Assembly: GCA_015065765.1 (NCBI GenBank)
Contig: SVPP01000010.1
Coordinates: 36,760 to 89,675, forward strand
Direction: 5' to 3'
DNA length: 52,916 bases
From: Oscillospiraceae bacterium
Lineage (GTDB): Bacteria > Bacillota > Clostridia > Oscillospirales > Acutalibacteraceae
Shown here: piece after piece, positions 7,673-16,223 of the stretch
Position numbering within the stretch: position 1 is the first letter of the stretch
How the letters are laid out: the number at the start of each line of letters is the position of its first letter
Translations under genes and position numbers: made by a program
The notes under the pieces: model-generated
The model's database searches: none
What the model saw: only the letters and a program-made list of their open reading frames with translations
What the model was told of the DNA's origin: nothing

Positions 7673-8491
7673 TTATGCTGCTTTGTTACCGCCGAAGAGA
7701 CCTACGATTGCATTGAAGTAGAATTTCCATACTTCAACAACACCTTTAAGGATTGAATAGAAGAAGTCATAAACCTGATCAAAGAAAGATTTTTCTTCCT
7801 TCTGAACATCTTCAAGCTCTTCAACCTCAACTTCAGTACCTGCATCGAAGCGAACTACTGTGGGAACACCGTAAGCGTTTTTCTTGCTGATTTCCATTGT
7901 GTGGTCGCCCTCTGTGAGAACATCCTGTGCAAGATAGATTTTACCGTCCTTATCAGTTGTGTATGTAACATAGCCTGATTTTGTTTCCCATTTGATTTCT
8001 GCATTAGCGATGGGAGCTTTAGAGCCCGCTTTGTCTGTACCTACAAAAGTGATAACACCTGAGATTTCAATTTCTTCTGCATCGAATGAGGGAAGAACTG
8101 CATCAGCTGTTGCGTTGAAGAGAACGATTTCAGCATCCTTTTCAACCTTGTAAGAAGCTGCTGCCTCTGACACGATTGCACCGTCAACTGCATACTGCCA
8201 CTGTGATGAAGTAACTGTGCTTTCACCCTTTACAGATGCGATTGCACCCTCTGCTGTGTAAGTCACATCAAGTGCTGCTGCTTCAAGAACAGAAGCAAGT
8301 GTGCTTGCTTTGTCTACTTTGATTTCCTTGTCTGCAAGTGTTTTTTCAAGGCCTTCAACTCTGATTTCAACCTCAACCTTTTCTACAGGTGCAGGTGTTT
8401 CTCCTTCTTCAGCACTTACTGTAAGCACACATGAGAAAAGAACCATAGCTGAAAGCATAATGCTGACAAGTCTGATGAATTTTTTGTTCAT
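7673..8491 (-). CDS. Secreted DUF4430-like/Ig-like protein with hydrophobic LFGG tail
   Basis: A 272-residue exported protein. After a signal peptide (FIRLVSIMLSAMVLFSCVL, cut near VSAEE) comes a domain like DUF4430 (VEVEIRVEGLEKTLADKEI, then SSQWQYAVDGAIV), then a carboxypeptidase-regulatory or Cna-B-like beta domain (SGVITFVGTDKAG, KDGKIYLAQDVL). The last 40 residues are rich in aromatic and hydrophobic residues and end FYFNAIVGLFGGNKAA, the same tail seen in the proteins at 25317-26012 and 40965-41174. The start at 8491 is chosen by AAGGAGA; a longer frame to 8536 lacks a site. A consensus promoter with an embedded palindrome drives it. Function unknown; surface or membrane association is inferred from the tail. 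Confidence 0.75.
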   Translation of the reverse strand: MNKKFIRLVSIMLSAMVLFSCVLTVSAEEGETPAPVEKVEVEIRVEGLEKTLADKEIKVDKASTLASVLEAAALDVTYTAEGAIASVKGESTVTSSQWQYAVDGAIVSEAAASYKVEKDAEIVLFNATADAVLPSFDAEEIEISGVITFVGTDKAGSKAPIANAEIKWETKSGYVTYTTDKDGKIYLAQDVLTEGDHTMEISKKNAYGVPTVVRFDAGTEVEVEELEDVQKEEKSFFDQVYDFFYSILKGVVEVWKFYFNAIVGLFGGNKAA

Positions 8492-8527
8492 GATAATGCA
8501 TCTCCTTATTAATATTTTTACAAAAGT

Positions 8528-8556
8528 ATTATACATCTATCAATTATAGATGTCAA
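8528..8556 (-). promoter_or_regulatory. Consensus promoter with operator-like palindrome in the spacer
   Basis: Minus strand TTGACA (8551-8556), exactly 17 bases, TATAAT (8528-8533). The spacer is almost wholly an inverted repeat, ACATCTAT-caatt-ATAGATGT (8533-8553), overlapping both hexamers. A bound dimer here would block RNA polymerase; the binding protein is unknown. Confidence 0.75.
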
Positions 8557-8566
8557 TAAAGAAAAA

Positions 8567-9301
8567 TTAAGGAATAATTAAGATTCCGTCAGAATCCATA
8601 ATAAAATCATTTTCTTTTATGGCTTTCACAACATCGTGAGAAGTGAGAAGCGGAGTTGTTGTTCTGATTGCAGAGAGTCCTTCGTGGCCGTATTCATGGA
8701 AGTCTGTTCCTGCGATAAAAGGCTTGTTTACGCTTTTTGCATATCTTGCAGCAAGAGCAGGACGTGAATTGTGGTTGGGATGAAGATTGAAGCTTTCATA
8801 TCCGTCAACAGTTTCGGGAGGCATTACAACCTGACCGTTACGCATGGGATGTGCCTGAAAGAGAAGCTTTGTTTCATCGCAGTAGTTTTTATAGAATTCC
8901 TCTACTGTTCCGGGAAGCATTTCAAAAATTTCGCAAAGGTCGCCCTCATCTATACCGAAAAGAAGATAGTCATTTCCCGCACCTTCAGAAAAGCGAAGCT
9001 CTGCAGCAAGAATCACATTGAGTCCTGTTTTTTCACCTTCCTCCTTGGCACGGCGATAGCCATCAAGGTAGAACTCAACTGCAGCCTTTGTTTCTCTTGT
9101 TCCTACTCTCTTGTAAAAATAATCATAGGTAAAATGGTTTGCAATTACGAGAGAGGTATATCCTCTTTCTTTATAAAGCTTTACGGCATCCTCGGGAGGT
9201 ACGTCACTGCATGTGCTTACAGGCTTTGTGTGAGCGTGTAATTCTGTTCTGTAAGGATATGCCTCCTCCATCAATTTTTTAAGTTCATCCTGTTTTCTCA
9301 T
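8567..9301 (-). CDS. PHP-domain metal-dependent phosphoesterase-like protein
   Basis: A 244-residue cytosolic PHP-superfamily protein. Metal ligands are visible as HAH in RTELHAHTKP near residue 21, His in VIANHFTYD, Glu in AAELRFSEG, His in FQAHPMRN, His in NLHPNHNSRP and the terminal D-x-H of AGTDFHEYGHEG. The PHP fold covers histidinol phosphatases, polymerase exonuclease domains and oligonucleotide or cyclic phosphate hydrolases; the substrate here cannot be named. It lies 25 bases downstream of the GH127 gene on the same strand and is probably co-transcribed with it. Confidence 0.85.
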   Translation of the reverse strand: MRKQDELKKLMEEAYPYRTELHAHTKPVSTCSDVPPEDAVKLYKERGYTSLVIANHFTYDYFYKRVGTRETKAAVEFYLDGYRRAKEEGEKTGLNVILAAELRFSEGAGNDYLLFGIDEGDLCEIFEMLPGTVEEFYKNYCDETKLLFQAHPMRNGQVVMPPETVDGYESFNLHPNHNSRPALAARYAKSVNKPFIAGTDFHEYGHEGLSAIRTTTPLLTSHDVVKAIKENDFIMDSDGILIIP

Positions 9302-9326
9302 TTTTAAAACTTCTTTCTATAAATAA

Positions 9327-11117
9327 TTATTTTGCCTGAATCCATACGAGCATTTCGCCCTCTCCCCTGTTTGCAAAAGCAAAATAGGGAATCATCTTCA
9401 CTATCACTTCATCTCTTTCATCTGACTTTTTGTAATAAAGACTGTGATTTTTCTTTCTTCTTGTGCCTTTAAGATAAATAACAGGAAGAGAATAGTTTTC
9501 GTCATATTCTTCTCTGATTTCTGCAGAGGAATCAATGCAGATATCACGAAGACATTTTCCGTTATCCTTTTCCTCAGCACAGTAAACAACAGGCCCTCTC
9601 ATTACCGCATATCTTCCGCAATTTTCATGAACAAGAGGGTTTGACTCAACGAAATATACAGGACTTCCGAAATCAATTTCAGTTTCCATTCCGTCCTCAA
9701 TGTCAAAATAAACGTAGCCGTTTTCGTTTTCAATATCCTCGCAGAAGGAAGGAACTCTCACTGCAAGAGTTTTTGCAGGACCTTCATATTTTATTGTAAC
9801 CTTACCGCTTAAGGGATAATCCGTTTCCTGAGTAATTTTCATTCCGTCAAATGAAGCTTCACCCGACATGAACTGGTGAACAAAAACAGTGTCTTCATCG
9901 TAAGTATATACGTTTTCACCCACAGCTGCCACAAATCTTATAACATTGGGAGGACAGCATGAGCAACCAAAAACCTCGAGTCTTTCCGTTATTGGTGAAT
10001 GGGGCTTTTCTTTTATGCACACGTCACGTTCCCTCAGCTCGGGAATAATCTCAAGTGGATTTTCATAGAAGAAGGATTTTCCGTCAAGTGAAATTCCGCT
10101 TAAGAAGCCGTTATAAAGCACCTTTTCTATAACCTCAGCATAAATTGCCTTAGGCTCAATGAGCTGAAGTCTGTGAGCGAAAAACGCAAGTGAAATCGCA
10201 GCACATGTTTCAGTGTAAGCCGTTCTGTTCGGCAGGTCATAAGGAATCGTAAAGGCTTCACCTATGTGAGTTGAACCGATACCGCCCGTAATATACATTT
10301 TATGATTCACGATATCATTGAATATCATTTCACAGGCATTTTTAAGTTCCTTATCATCATAAATTCTCGCAATATCAGCCATACCGCTGTAAAGATAGCA
10401 GGCTCTTACGCAGTGACCTTCTGCGGTTTCCTGTTCACGTACGGGCAGAAAACACTGGTCATAAAGTCCGTCCGTAAAGCCGCCGTATGTGTGCTCAATT
10501 GTTTTTCCTCTTTCGTCAATGAAAAACTTTGAAAGCTCAAGATATCTTTTTTCACCTGTTACAGAATAAAGCTTTACAAGAGCAAGCTCGATTTCCTCAT
10601 GACCGGGAGTTACAAAGGCTGCACTTCTGTCAATTTTAAACACCTTTTCAATATGGTCGGCGTATTTACACATAACTTTAAGGAATCTGTCTTTTCCTGT
10701 CAGGCGGTAATATTCAACTGCCGCTTCCATCAGGTGTCCTGCACAGTAAAGTTCATGCTCAGTTCTGTTCTGAAATCTTTTTTCAGGCTCAACAACAGTA
10801 AAGTAAATATTGAAATATCCGCTTTCCTCCTGACCTTTTTCAATCAGGTCAATGAGATGCTCGATTTTTTCTTCATTTTCAGGAGTGATGCTGTCAAAGA
10901 GAGCTACACCCTCCATCCATTTGGCAATATCCGAATCCCAGAAAATATGAGGCTGATTTTCGTCGCCTTTTTTCCATTTCATTTCAAAGGCTTCTACTCT
11001 GCCTGTATCAAAGAATCTGTCATAAACGCTTTTTATCGTAACATTTTTCACAATGTCCTGACGCTTTTTCCAGAATCCGTCCATAAGTTTAATGCTTCTT
11101 GAAGAAACTTCTTTCAT
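9327..11117 (-). CDS. Glycoside hydrolase family 127 (beta-L-arabinofuranosidase-like)
   Basis: A 596-residue cytosolic protein (no signal peptide) matching GH127: FWKKRQDIVKNVT near the start, the alpha/alpha-barrel segments GHLMEAAVEYYRLTG and AEGHCVRACYLYSG, and the zinc/cysteine active site. In the characterised Bifidobacterium enzyme HypBA1, Glu and Cys of an E-x-C motif and a Cys-Cys pair bind zinc and provide the cysteine nucleophile; here these are AYTETCAA and CSCCPPNVIR. Members remove beta-L-arabinofuranose from plant hydroxyproline-linked oligosaccharides. It lies upstream of the PHP gene and has its own consensus promoter. Related GH families could share the fold, so substrate is inferred. 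Confidence 0.9.
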   Translation of the reverse strand: MKEVSSRSIKLMDGFWKKRQDIVKNVTIKSVYDRFFDTGRVEAFEMKWKKGDENQPHIFWDSDIAKWMEGVALFDSITPENEEKIEHLIDLIEKGQEESGYFNIYFTVVEPEKRFQNRTEHELYCAGHLMEAAVEYYRLTGKDRFLKVMCKYADHIEKVFKIDRSAAFVTPGHEEIELALVKLYSVTGEKRYLELSKFFIDERGKTIEHTYGGFTDGLYDQCFLPVREQETAEGHCVRACYLYSGMADIARIYDDKELKNACEMIFNDIVNHKMYITGGIGSTHIGEAFTIPYDLPNRTAYTETCAAISLAFFAHRLQLIEPKAIYAEVIEKVLYNGFLSGISLDGKSFFYENPLEIIPELRERDVCIKEKPHSPITERLEVFGCSCCPPNVIRFVAAVGENVYTYDEDTVFVHQFMSGEASFDGMKITQETDYPLSGKVTIKYEGPAKTLAVRVPSFCEDIENENGYVYFDIEDGMETEIDFGSPVYFVESNPLVHENCGRYAVMRGPVVYCAEEKDNGKCLRDICIDSSAEIREEYDENYSLPVIYLKGTRRKKNHSLYYKKSDERDEVIVKMIPYFAFANRGEGEMLVWIQAK

Positions 11118-11144
11118 AAGAACACCTCACTGATTTATAAGAAA

Positions 11145-11173
11145 ATTTTATTACAAAGGTCACAGTTTGTCAA
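11145..11173 (-). promoter_or_regulatory. Sigma-A promoter of the GH127 gene
   Basis: Minus strand TTGACA (11168-11173), 17 bases, TAAAAT (11145-11150), 28 bases before the ATG at 11117; GAGGTG serves as ribosome site. Confidence 0.75.
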
Positions 11174-11348
11174 TAAATTCGAGAAATGATTTTCATAAAA
11201 TGTTTACTGTTTTGTCATTTCTTTTTACAAAATCCGCCACAAATGTGTTGTATTATATAATCACAGAAACAAGCTATCTCCTATTTTTTTGATATATTTT
11301 CCCCCTCCGAACTCATTTTTTTCATTTTTTGTGAGTTCAAGAAGAACG

Positions 11349-11383
11349 GACATCCGGCATGTTCCCCAAGCGTGCTGAATGTC
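11349..11383 (+). terminator. Terminator-like hairpin upstream of the lipase-like gene
   Basis: GACATCCGGCATG and CGTGCTGAATGTC pair over 13 positions (two G-U pairs, one mismatch) and are followed by TGTTTTTCTTTTTG on the plus strand. It precedes the promoter at 11400-11428, so it either ends a short upstream transcript or insulates the lipase gene. The rest of the 333 base gap 11118-11450 holds the GH127 promoter, an AT-rich stretch and a weak GAACTCA/TGAGTTC hairpin; no gene was seen. Confidence 0.65.
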
Positions 11384-11399
11384 TGTTTTTCTTTTTGTA

Positions 11400-11428
11400 T
11401 TTACTTTTAATTTTTGCTGTGATATACT
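11400..11428 (+). promoter_or_regulatory. Promoter of the LCAT/lipase-like gene
   Basis: TTTACT (11400-11405), 17 bases, TATACT (11423-11428) with an extended -10 TG. It lies directly after the terminator hairpin and 23 bases before the ATG. Confidence 0.6.
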
Positions 11429-11450
11429 TAGTTTTATCGGAGGGGATTTT

Positions 11451-13334
11451 ATGAAAAAAGTTATTTCCTTATTACTTGTATTTATTCTCACTTTCACACT
11501 CTTTTCTTTCAGCACATCTGCTGAGGACGAAATCACAGAATACCCTGTAATCATCGTTCCGGGCTACAGCGGCTCGGCTCTCAGATATGTTGATGAAAAC
11601 GGTAACGAAGAGCACATATGGGGCTTCACACCCGATATGATTATGAACATTCTTGAAAACACAATCAAAAATATCGGCACTGAAAAACCTGACAAAGAAG
11701 TTCTACAGGACGCTGTAGGCACAGACCTTGAAGAATGGCTTCAGAAAATGACCATGAAGGATGACGGCACGAGCCTTTATCCTCTTCGCAATTACTATGA
11801 AACGCCTGAAGAAGGCTGCTCTGCAAACGTTATGAAGCTTCATCCTGACGGACAGTACCGCCACGAGGTTGAAATTCAGGATAAGCTTGCAGAATATGTG
11901 GGATACGAAAATATTTTCAATTTCTACAACGATTTCCGTTACGGTGCAGAATACTGTGCAGGAAAGCTTGACGAATATATTCAGCAGGTCAAGGCATATA
12001 CAGGCAAGGACAAAGTCAACATCTACTCTCTCAGCCATGGCGGACAAGTTACCGCAACATACCTTGCTCTTTACGGCTACAAGCAGGACGTTGACAATGC
12101 AGTTATGGCAATACCTGCAATCGGCGGTGCCGGCATTGCTTACGATTTGCTTACGGAAAATCTTGAATTCCGAGAAGAAATTCTTCTTACCTTTATTCAG
12201 CATGGCTTCATGTGGGAAGACGATTATGACTGGCTTCTCAAAGCTGAAGCACTGGGCTTCCTCGACGACCTTGTAAATGATGTTCTCATTCCTCTTCTCA
12301 GGGACTATCTCGGCAACTGGGTAAGCCTCTGGGATTTCATCCCCTCTGAATATTATGAACAGGCAAAGAAACAGCTTCTTGACATCGAAAGACATGCGGG
12401 ACTTATTGCAACAAGCGACCGCTTCCACTATGAAATTCTCCCCTCAATGGCAGAAAAACTTCAGGAATGTGAAAACAAGTACGGCATGAACCTTACAATT
12501 GTTGCAGGCTGCGATGTCCCCATCATTACAGGCATGAGTGAAAGCTCCGACGCAATTATTACTCTTGCTTCTTCAACAGGTGCAACCTGTGCTCCCTACG
12601 GGGAAAGATTTTCTGACGGTTATAAGCAGATAAATCCCTGTGACGGCAAAAACAAGTTGTCACCCGACATGGCAAGCGACCTTTCCACAGCTTATCTTCC
12701 CGATGACACATGGGTGATAAACGGTCTTTATCACGGCATGGTTTACAAGGATGATTTCACAAGAGAAATTATTATCAACGGTGTGCTGAACGATAAATAT
12801 GAAAACGTTTATTCATCACCTGATTATCCCCAGTTCCACTACACATCAAACCCCTCTCACACAGTTCTTGCAGCGTTTGATTCTTCAGTTGAGGGCTTTG
12901 TAGGAAAAGACGATACAAAATTTGTTATTAAAAATGTATGTAAAGAGGACAGCGTAAAAATTCTGGCTGTAAAATTTGACGGCTGTGACCTGAGCGTGAA
13001 TCTTAAAAACACGCCTGTACTCAACCCGGGTGAAAGCTTAGAGCTTGATATTACAGGTACACTTCCCAATGTCAGCAAAAAGCTGATAACCGCCACTGTT
13101 ACATACATTTCGCTTGACTCAATCACACCATTCGGTCAGAGAACATTCAGCTATACTGTCATGGGTGGTGAAGCAGTAGAATATGACGGCTCATTCGCAG
13201 TTGCCGATACACCTCAGGGCAAAACAAATCCCCTCGCATCAATCACAAATCCCATAACAAGAACAGTTGCAGAGTTTGTAAAGATATTTGTTGATTTTAT
13301 CAGTTACTGGATTAAGACAGTGCTTGTAAAATAA
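11451..13334 (+). CDS. Secreted lipase/LCAT-like alpha/beta hydrolase
   Basis: A 627-residue exported protein. Signal peptide KKVISLLLVFILTFTLFSFS is cut near STSAED. The start of the hydrolase core, YPVIIVPGYSGSALR, is typical of lecithin:cholesterol acyltransferase-like and lipase class enzymes; the nucleophile elbow is YSLSHGGQ (Ser in S-H-G-G). A candidate His lies in NGLYHGMVY. A C-terminal beta domain of about 120 residues follows, ending in an amphipathic stretch (AEFVKIFVDFISYW, then IKTVLVK). The ATG at 11451 has GGAGGGG. A shorter relative without signal peptide lies at 39606-40805. Acyl-ester hydrolysis outside the cell is likely; the lipid or other substrate is not known. Confidence 0.82.
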   Translation: MKKVISLLLVFILTFTLFSFSTSAEDEITEYPVIIVPGYSGSALRYVDENGNEEHIWGFTPDMIMNILENTIKNIGTEKPDKEVLQDAVGTDLEEWLQKMTMKDDGTSLYPLRNYYETPEEGCSANVMKLHPDGQYRHEVEIQDKLAEYVGYENIFNFYNDFRYGAEYCAGKLDEYIQQVKAYTGKDKVNIYSLSHGGQVTATYLALYGYKQDVDNAVMAIPAIGGAGIAYDLLTENLEFREEILLTFIQHGFMWEDDYDWLLKAEALGFLDDLVNDVLIPLLRDYLGNWVSLWDFIPSEYYEQAKKQLLDIERHAGLIATSDRFHYEILPSMAEKLQECENKYGMNLTIVAGCDVPIITGMSESSDAIITLASSTGATCAPYGERFSDGYKQINPCDGKNKLSPDMASDLSTAYLPDDTWVINGLYHGMVYKDDFTREIIINGVLNDKYENVYSSPDYPQFHYTSNPSHTVLAAFDSSVEGFVGKDDTKFVIKNVCKEDSVKILAVKFDGCDLSVNLKNTPVLNPGESLELDITGTLPNVSKKLITATVTYISLDSITPFGQRTFSYTVMGGEAVEYDGSFAVADTPQGKTNPLASITNPITRTVAEFVKIFVDFISYWIKTVLVK

Positions 13335-13339
13335 CAGCT

Positions 13340-13849
13340 ATGAATTTACCGAAACGCAAATCAACAAGACTTAAAAATTACGATTACAACACTCCCGGTG
13401 CATATTTTATAACGATATGTACAAAAGACAGAAAACAAATTTTATCCGAAATCTGCGTAGGGGACGGCGTCCTCGACGTCCCTGAAAACAAATTAACCTT
13501 TTACGGAAAAGTCGCAAAAAAGCACATAACTGCGATGAGTAATTTTTATGAGAATATTTCTGTTGACAAGTATGTAATCATGCCGAATCATATACATTTG
13601 TTAATTCAGATCAAATCAAGTTCCGTGAACGGTTCGTCGAGGACGCCGAACCCTACGAACAATGAGGTTTCCCGTTTTGTATCAACATTCAAAAGATTCT
13701 GCAATAAGGAATATGGCAAAAATATATGGCAAAGATTATCAAACGACCATATAATACGCAACCAAAAAGATTACGAAAGAATCTGGACATACATTGATAT
13801 CAACCCCATAAAATGGGAACAGGATTGTTTCTATCAAAAAGATCTATAA
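13340..13849 (+). CDS. REP-associated tyrosine transposase (RAYT, IS200/Y1 HUH family)
   Basis: A 169-residue HUH single-strand transposase. The N-terminus LKNYDYNTPGAYFITICTKD and the C-terminus DYERIWTYIDINPIKWEQD are typical of TnpA-REP proteins; the HUH metal motif is MPNHIHLLIQI, and a Tyr in the final helix would be the catalytic residue. RAYTs act on GTAG-headed REP hairpins in trans. The gene starts five bases after the lipase stop without a clear ribosome site, and no flanking IS ends were found. Oddly, two such hairpins lie inside its frame (13457-13482 and 13631-13656), coding for residues VGDGVLDVP and GSSRTPNPT, inserts that look non-conserved. No frameshift; probably functional. 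Confidence 0.88.
   Translation: MNLPKRKSTRLKNYDYNTPGAYFITICTKDRKQILSEICVGDGVLDVPENKLTFYGKVAKKHITAMSNFYENISVDKYVIMPNHIHLLIQIKSSSVNGSSRTPNPTNNEVSRFVSTFKRFCNKEYGKNIWQRLSNDHIIRNQKDYERIWTYIDINPIKWEQDCFYQKDL
13457..13482 (+). repeat. REP-like hairpin 1 inside the RAYT gene
   Basis: GTAG (13457-13460) is followed by stem GGGACG (13461-13466), loop GCGTCCTCGA, and CGTCCC (13477-13482). A 5' GTAG at the foot of a hairpin is the recognised hallmark of RAYT substrates. Confidence 0.8.
13631..13656 (-). repeat. REP-like hairpin 2 inside the RAYT gene, inverted
   Basis: On the minus strand GTAG (13656-13653), stem GGTTCG, loop GCGTCCTCGA (identical to hairpin 1) and CGAACC. The two stem positions that differ from hairpin 1 change on both arms, so pairing is kept. 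The two units face each other, as in a bacterial BIME. Confidence 0.8.
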
Positions 13850-13864
13850 TACTCTGCATTAAAA

Positions 13865-13898
13865 AATCCCTTTTGCTATTCTCATAGCAAAAGGGATT
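13865..13898. terminator. Bidirectional terminator between RAYT and proS
   Basis: AATCCCTTTTGCTA and TAGCAAAAGGGATT make a 14 bp stem with a six base loop, with A-runs on the left and CTTTTT on the right, so it works for both converging genes. Confidence 0.88.
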
Positions 13899-13905
13899 CT
13901 TTTTA

Positions 13906-15342
13906 TTAATATGCTTTGCCCCAGTAGAGCATATGCTTTGCTTTTTTGCCGCAACAGACACATGTGTCTGTAATTTCTTCCTGCTCGAAAGGAATACATC
14001 TTGATGTGACGCCTGCAACCTCTTTAAGCTTTTCTTCACAAGCAAGCTCACCGCACCACATAGCCTTGATGAATCCGGGACGCTCCTCTGCGTTTTTGAT
14101 CATTTCGTCAAGGTTTGTAACGCTGTATGTCATTTCCTCGCGACGTTTGAGAGCTTTCTCGTAAAGTCCGTCATGTACTGCTTTAAGAAGCTCGGGAATC
14201 TTTGTTTCAAGCTCGTCAAGAGAAACGAAAACTTTTTCTCTGTTGTCACGGCGTACAAGAACACACTGGTTGTTCTCGATATCCTTAGGTCCGATTTCAA
14301 GACGAAGAGGCACACCCTTCATTTCGTATTCTGCAAATTTCCAGCCTGCTGAGTTGTCGCTGTCATCAATCTTAGCACGGCAGAATGAAGAAATCTTTTC
14401 TGTCAGCTCTCTTGCCTTATCAAGAACGCCCGGCTTGTGCTGAGCGATGGGAAGAACAACAACCTGTGTAGGTGCAACAAAGGGAGGAAGAACAAGTCCG
14501 TTATCGTCACCGTGAGTCATAATAACTGCACCGATAATACGGCTTGACATACCCCATGATGTTTCGTGAGGGAACTGCTGAGTGTTGTCTCTGCCTGTGA
14601 ATGAAACGTCAAATGCCTTTGAGAAGCCGTCACCGAAATAGTGGCTTGTGCCACTCTGAAGAGCTTTACCGTCATGCATGAGAGCCTCGATTGTGTATGT
14701 TGACTCAGCACCTGCAAATTTTTCTTTATCTGTCTTTTTACCTTTAACAACGGGAATTGCAAGACACTGTTCACAGAAATCTGCATATACATTAAGCATT
14801 CTTTCTGTTTCTTCAATTGCATCCTCTGCTGTTTCGTGCATTGTGTGGCCTTCCTGCCAGAAGAATTCCATTGTTCTGAGGAAAGGTCTTGTTGTCTTTT
14901 CCCAGCGGACAACTGAACACCACTGATTATAGAGCTTGGGAAGGTCTCTGTATGAATGAATTACTTCTGCATAGTGGTCGCAGAAAAGTGTTTCTGACGT
15001 AGGTCTGACACAAAGACGCTCTGTGAGCTTTTCTTCACCGCCGTGTGTTACCCATGCAACCTCGGGAGCGAAGCCTGCAACATGGTCCTTCTCCTTCTGA
15101 AGAAGGCTTTCAGGGATGAACATAGGCATCATTACATTTTCATGTCCTGTTTCTTTGAATCTTCTGTCAAGCTCGTTTCTGATATTTTCCCACAAAGCAG
15201 TACCGTAAGGACGGACAACCATACATCCTCTTACGCTTGAATAGGATGCAAGCTCTGCTTTTTTCACAACGTCTGTATACCACTTGGCAAAGTCAGTATC
15301 CATTGAAGTGATTTCTTCTACCATTTTCTTCTGGTTAGCCAC
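13906..15342 (-). CDS. proS: Prolyl-tRNA synthetase, archaeal/eukaryotic-like short type
   Basis: A 478-residue class II synthetase that charges tRNA-Pro. Motif 2 region is seen at [22 protein letters not shown], with RPTSET before it, and the Pro-site region [14 protein letters not shown]. It lacks the long editing insertion of the E. coli type and instead has the extra C-terminal zinc-like domain ([12 protein letters not shown], then [18 protein letters not shown]), as in archaeal and eukaryotic enzymes and many Clostridia. GAGAGGT-type site before the ATG. No T-box is visible in the short leader. Confidence 0.95.
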   Translation of the reverse strand: MANQKKMVEEITSMDTDFAKWYTDVVKKAELASYSSVRGCMVVRPYGTALWENIRNELDRRFKETGHENVMMPMFIPESLLQKEKDHVAGFAPEVAWVTHGGEEKLTERLCVRPTSETLFCDHYAEVIHSYRDLPKLYNQWCSVVRWEKTTRPFLRTMEFFWQEGHTMHETAEDAIEETERMLNVYADFCEQCLAIPVVKGKKTDKEKFAGAESTYTIEALMHDGKALQSGTSHYFGDGFSKAFDVSFTGRDNTQQFPHETSWGMSSRIIGAVIMTHGDDNGLVLPPFVAPTQVVVLPIAQHKPGVLDKARELTEKISSFCRAKIDDSDNSAGWKFAEYEMKGVPLRLEIGPKDIENNQCVLVRRDNREKVFVSLDELETKIPELLKAVHDGLYEKALKRREEMTYSVTNLDEMIKNAEERPGFIKAMWCGELACEEKLKEVAGVTSRCIPFEQEEITDTCVCCGKKAKHMLYWGKAY

Positions 15343-15428
15343 TTGTAAAACCTCTCTTTATATTGATAGTATAAGTTTATTATTTCACAAATAATTATTA
15401 TACACTATTATGTCAAGGTTTTCAACAG

Positions 15429-16010
15429 TTATTTTCTTTTTCTTATAAGATTAGGAGCACGAAAATCAAGCACAGAGCTTAAAAGCACAACACCGAGAAC
15501 TGTAATCGCAGTTTCCACACCCATATACGAGCCGTTGTAAGCAAGGGAATATGCCCATACACTCTGCCAGCCCTCAGCATAATCTGCCCATACCGTCACA
15601 CCTGAAAGGAAATGACAGACAAGTCTGATAACCGAAACCACACCTGCACCGAGGCCGATTGAAAGAGCCTGATTTTTTATTCTGTTTCTGAACATTCCGC
15701 CGAAGCCGAGAATTGTGAATGCAATCAGATAGTCAAAGAGTGCCACAGCAATATATGCACCTATTGTGTTTACATAACTGAAGTTTACAATACCTGAAAT
15801 CATCTGAAAAACAGACAGTACAAAGCCTGAGAAAGCACCCCATTTAAGTCCGTGTCTGTAAGAGATAATCACAATGGGCACCTGACTGAAAGCAGTTATT
15901 CCCCCACCCTGAGGGAGAGTGTACACCGTAATCACACTCAGCACACAAGACAAAGCAACCATAATCGCGCACTCTGTCAATATCCTTATTTTCTTTAAAT
16001 TGTTTGACAT
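15429..16010 (-). CDS. thiT: ECF transporter S component for thiamine, ThiT
   Basis: A 193-residue integral membrane protein with six hydrophobic spans, the substrate-binding subunit of an energy-coupling factor importer. Family signatures are TLPQGGGITAFSQVPI, then HGLKWGAFSGF, and the aromatic thiamine-site region VWADYAEGWQSVWAYSLAYN. The ATPase and EcfT subunits are not in the window and must be shared from elsewhere. A TPP riboswitch and terminator in its leader agree with thiamine uptake. The ATG is preceded by GAAGGAATT. Confidence 0.92.
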   Translation of the reverse strand: MSNNLKKIRILTECAIMVALSCVLSVITVYTLPQGGGITAFSQVPIVIISYRHGLKWGAFSGFVLSVFQMISGIVNFSYVNTIGAYIAVALFDYLIAFTILGFGGMFRNRIKNQALSIGLGAGVVSVIRLVCHFLSGVTVWADYAEGWQSVWAYSLAYNGSYMGVETAITVLGVVLLSSVLDFRAPNLIRKRK

Positions 16011-16039
16011 TAAAATTCCTTCTTTCCGAACAAAAAGGA

Positions 16040-16067
16040 AATCCGCGTAGCAAACACCACGCGGATT
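16040..16067 (-). terminator. Riboswitch-controlled terminator before thiT
   Basis: Minus strand AATCCGCGT, ten base loop, ACGCGGATT, then TTCCTTTTTG. It sits between the TPP aptamer and thiT and is expected to form when TPP is bound. Confidence 0.8.
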
Positions 16068-16079
16068 AAAAGATAAAAT

Positions 16080-16173
16080 TAGCTTAATCCCTACGCCGGC
16101 ATTATCCGTATCAGGTTATAGGGTCAAAGGAAAACCATCCTTAATCTCAGCCGAATTTCATCAGCACCCCTTA
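16080..16173 (-). promoter_or_regulatory. TPP riboswitch (THI element)
   Basis: The minus strand reads GGGGTGCTGATGAAATTCGG, then CTGAGA, and further on ACCTGATACGGATAATGCCG and GCGTAGGGA. These are the conserved pieces of the thiamine pyrophosphate aptamer. It controls thiT through the terminator at 16040-16067. Confidence 0.96.
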
Positions 16174-16223
16174 AGTTCTGTTAAATTTTTAAGACGTCTT
16201 ATGGGAGCATTATAAACCCAAAA

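Noticed and set aside
11703..12428. Long minus-strand frame inside the lipase gene
   Set aside because: It is antisense to a clear secreted hydrolase with signal peptide and catalytic motif, and lacks a ribosome site.
13340..13849. Full IS200/IS605 insertion sequence
   Set aside because: No left and right end hairpins or TnpB were found; the protein termini fit a RAYT, which is domesticated and not flanked by IS ends.
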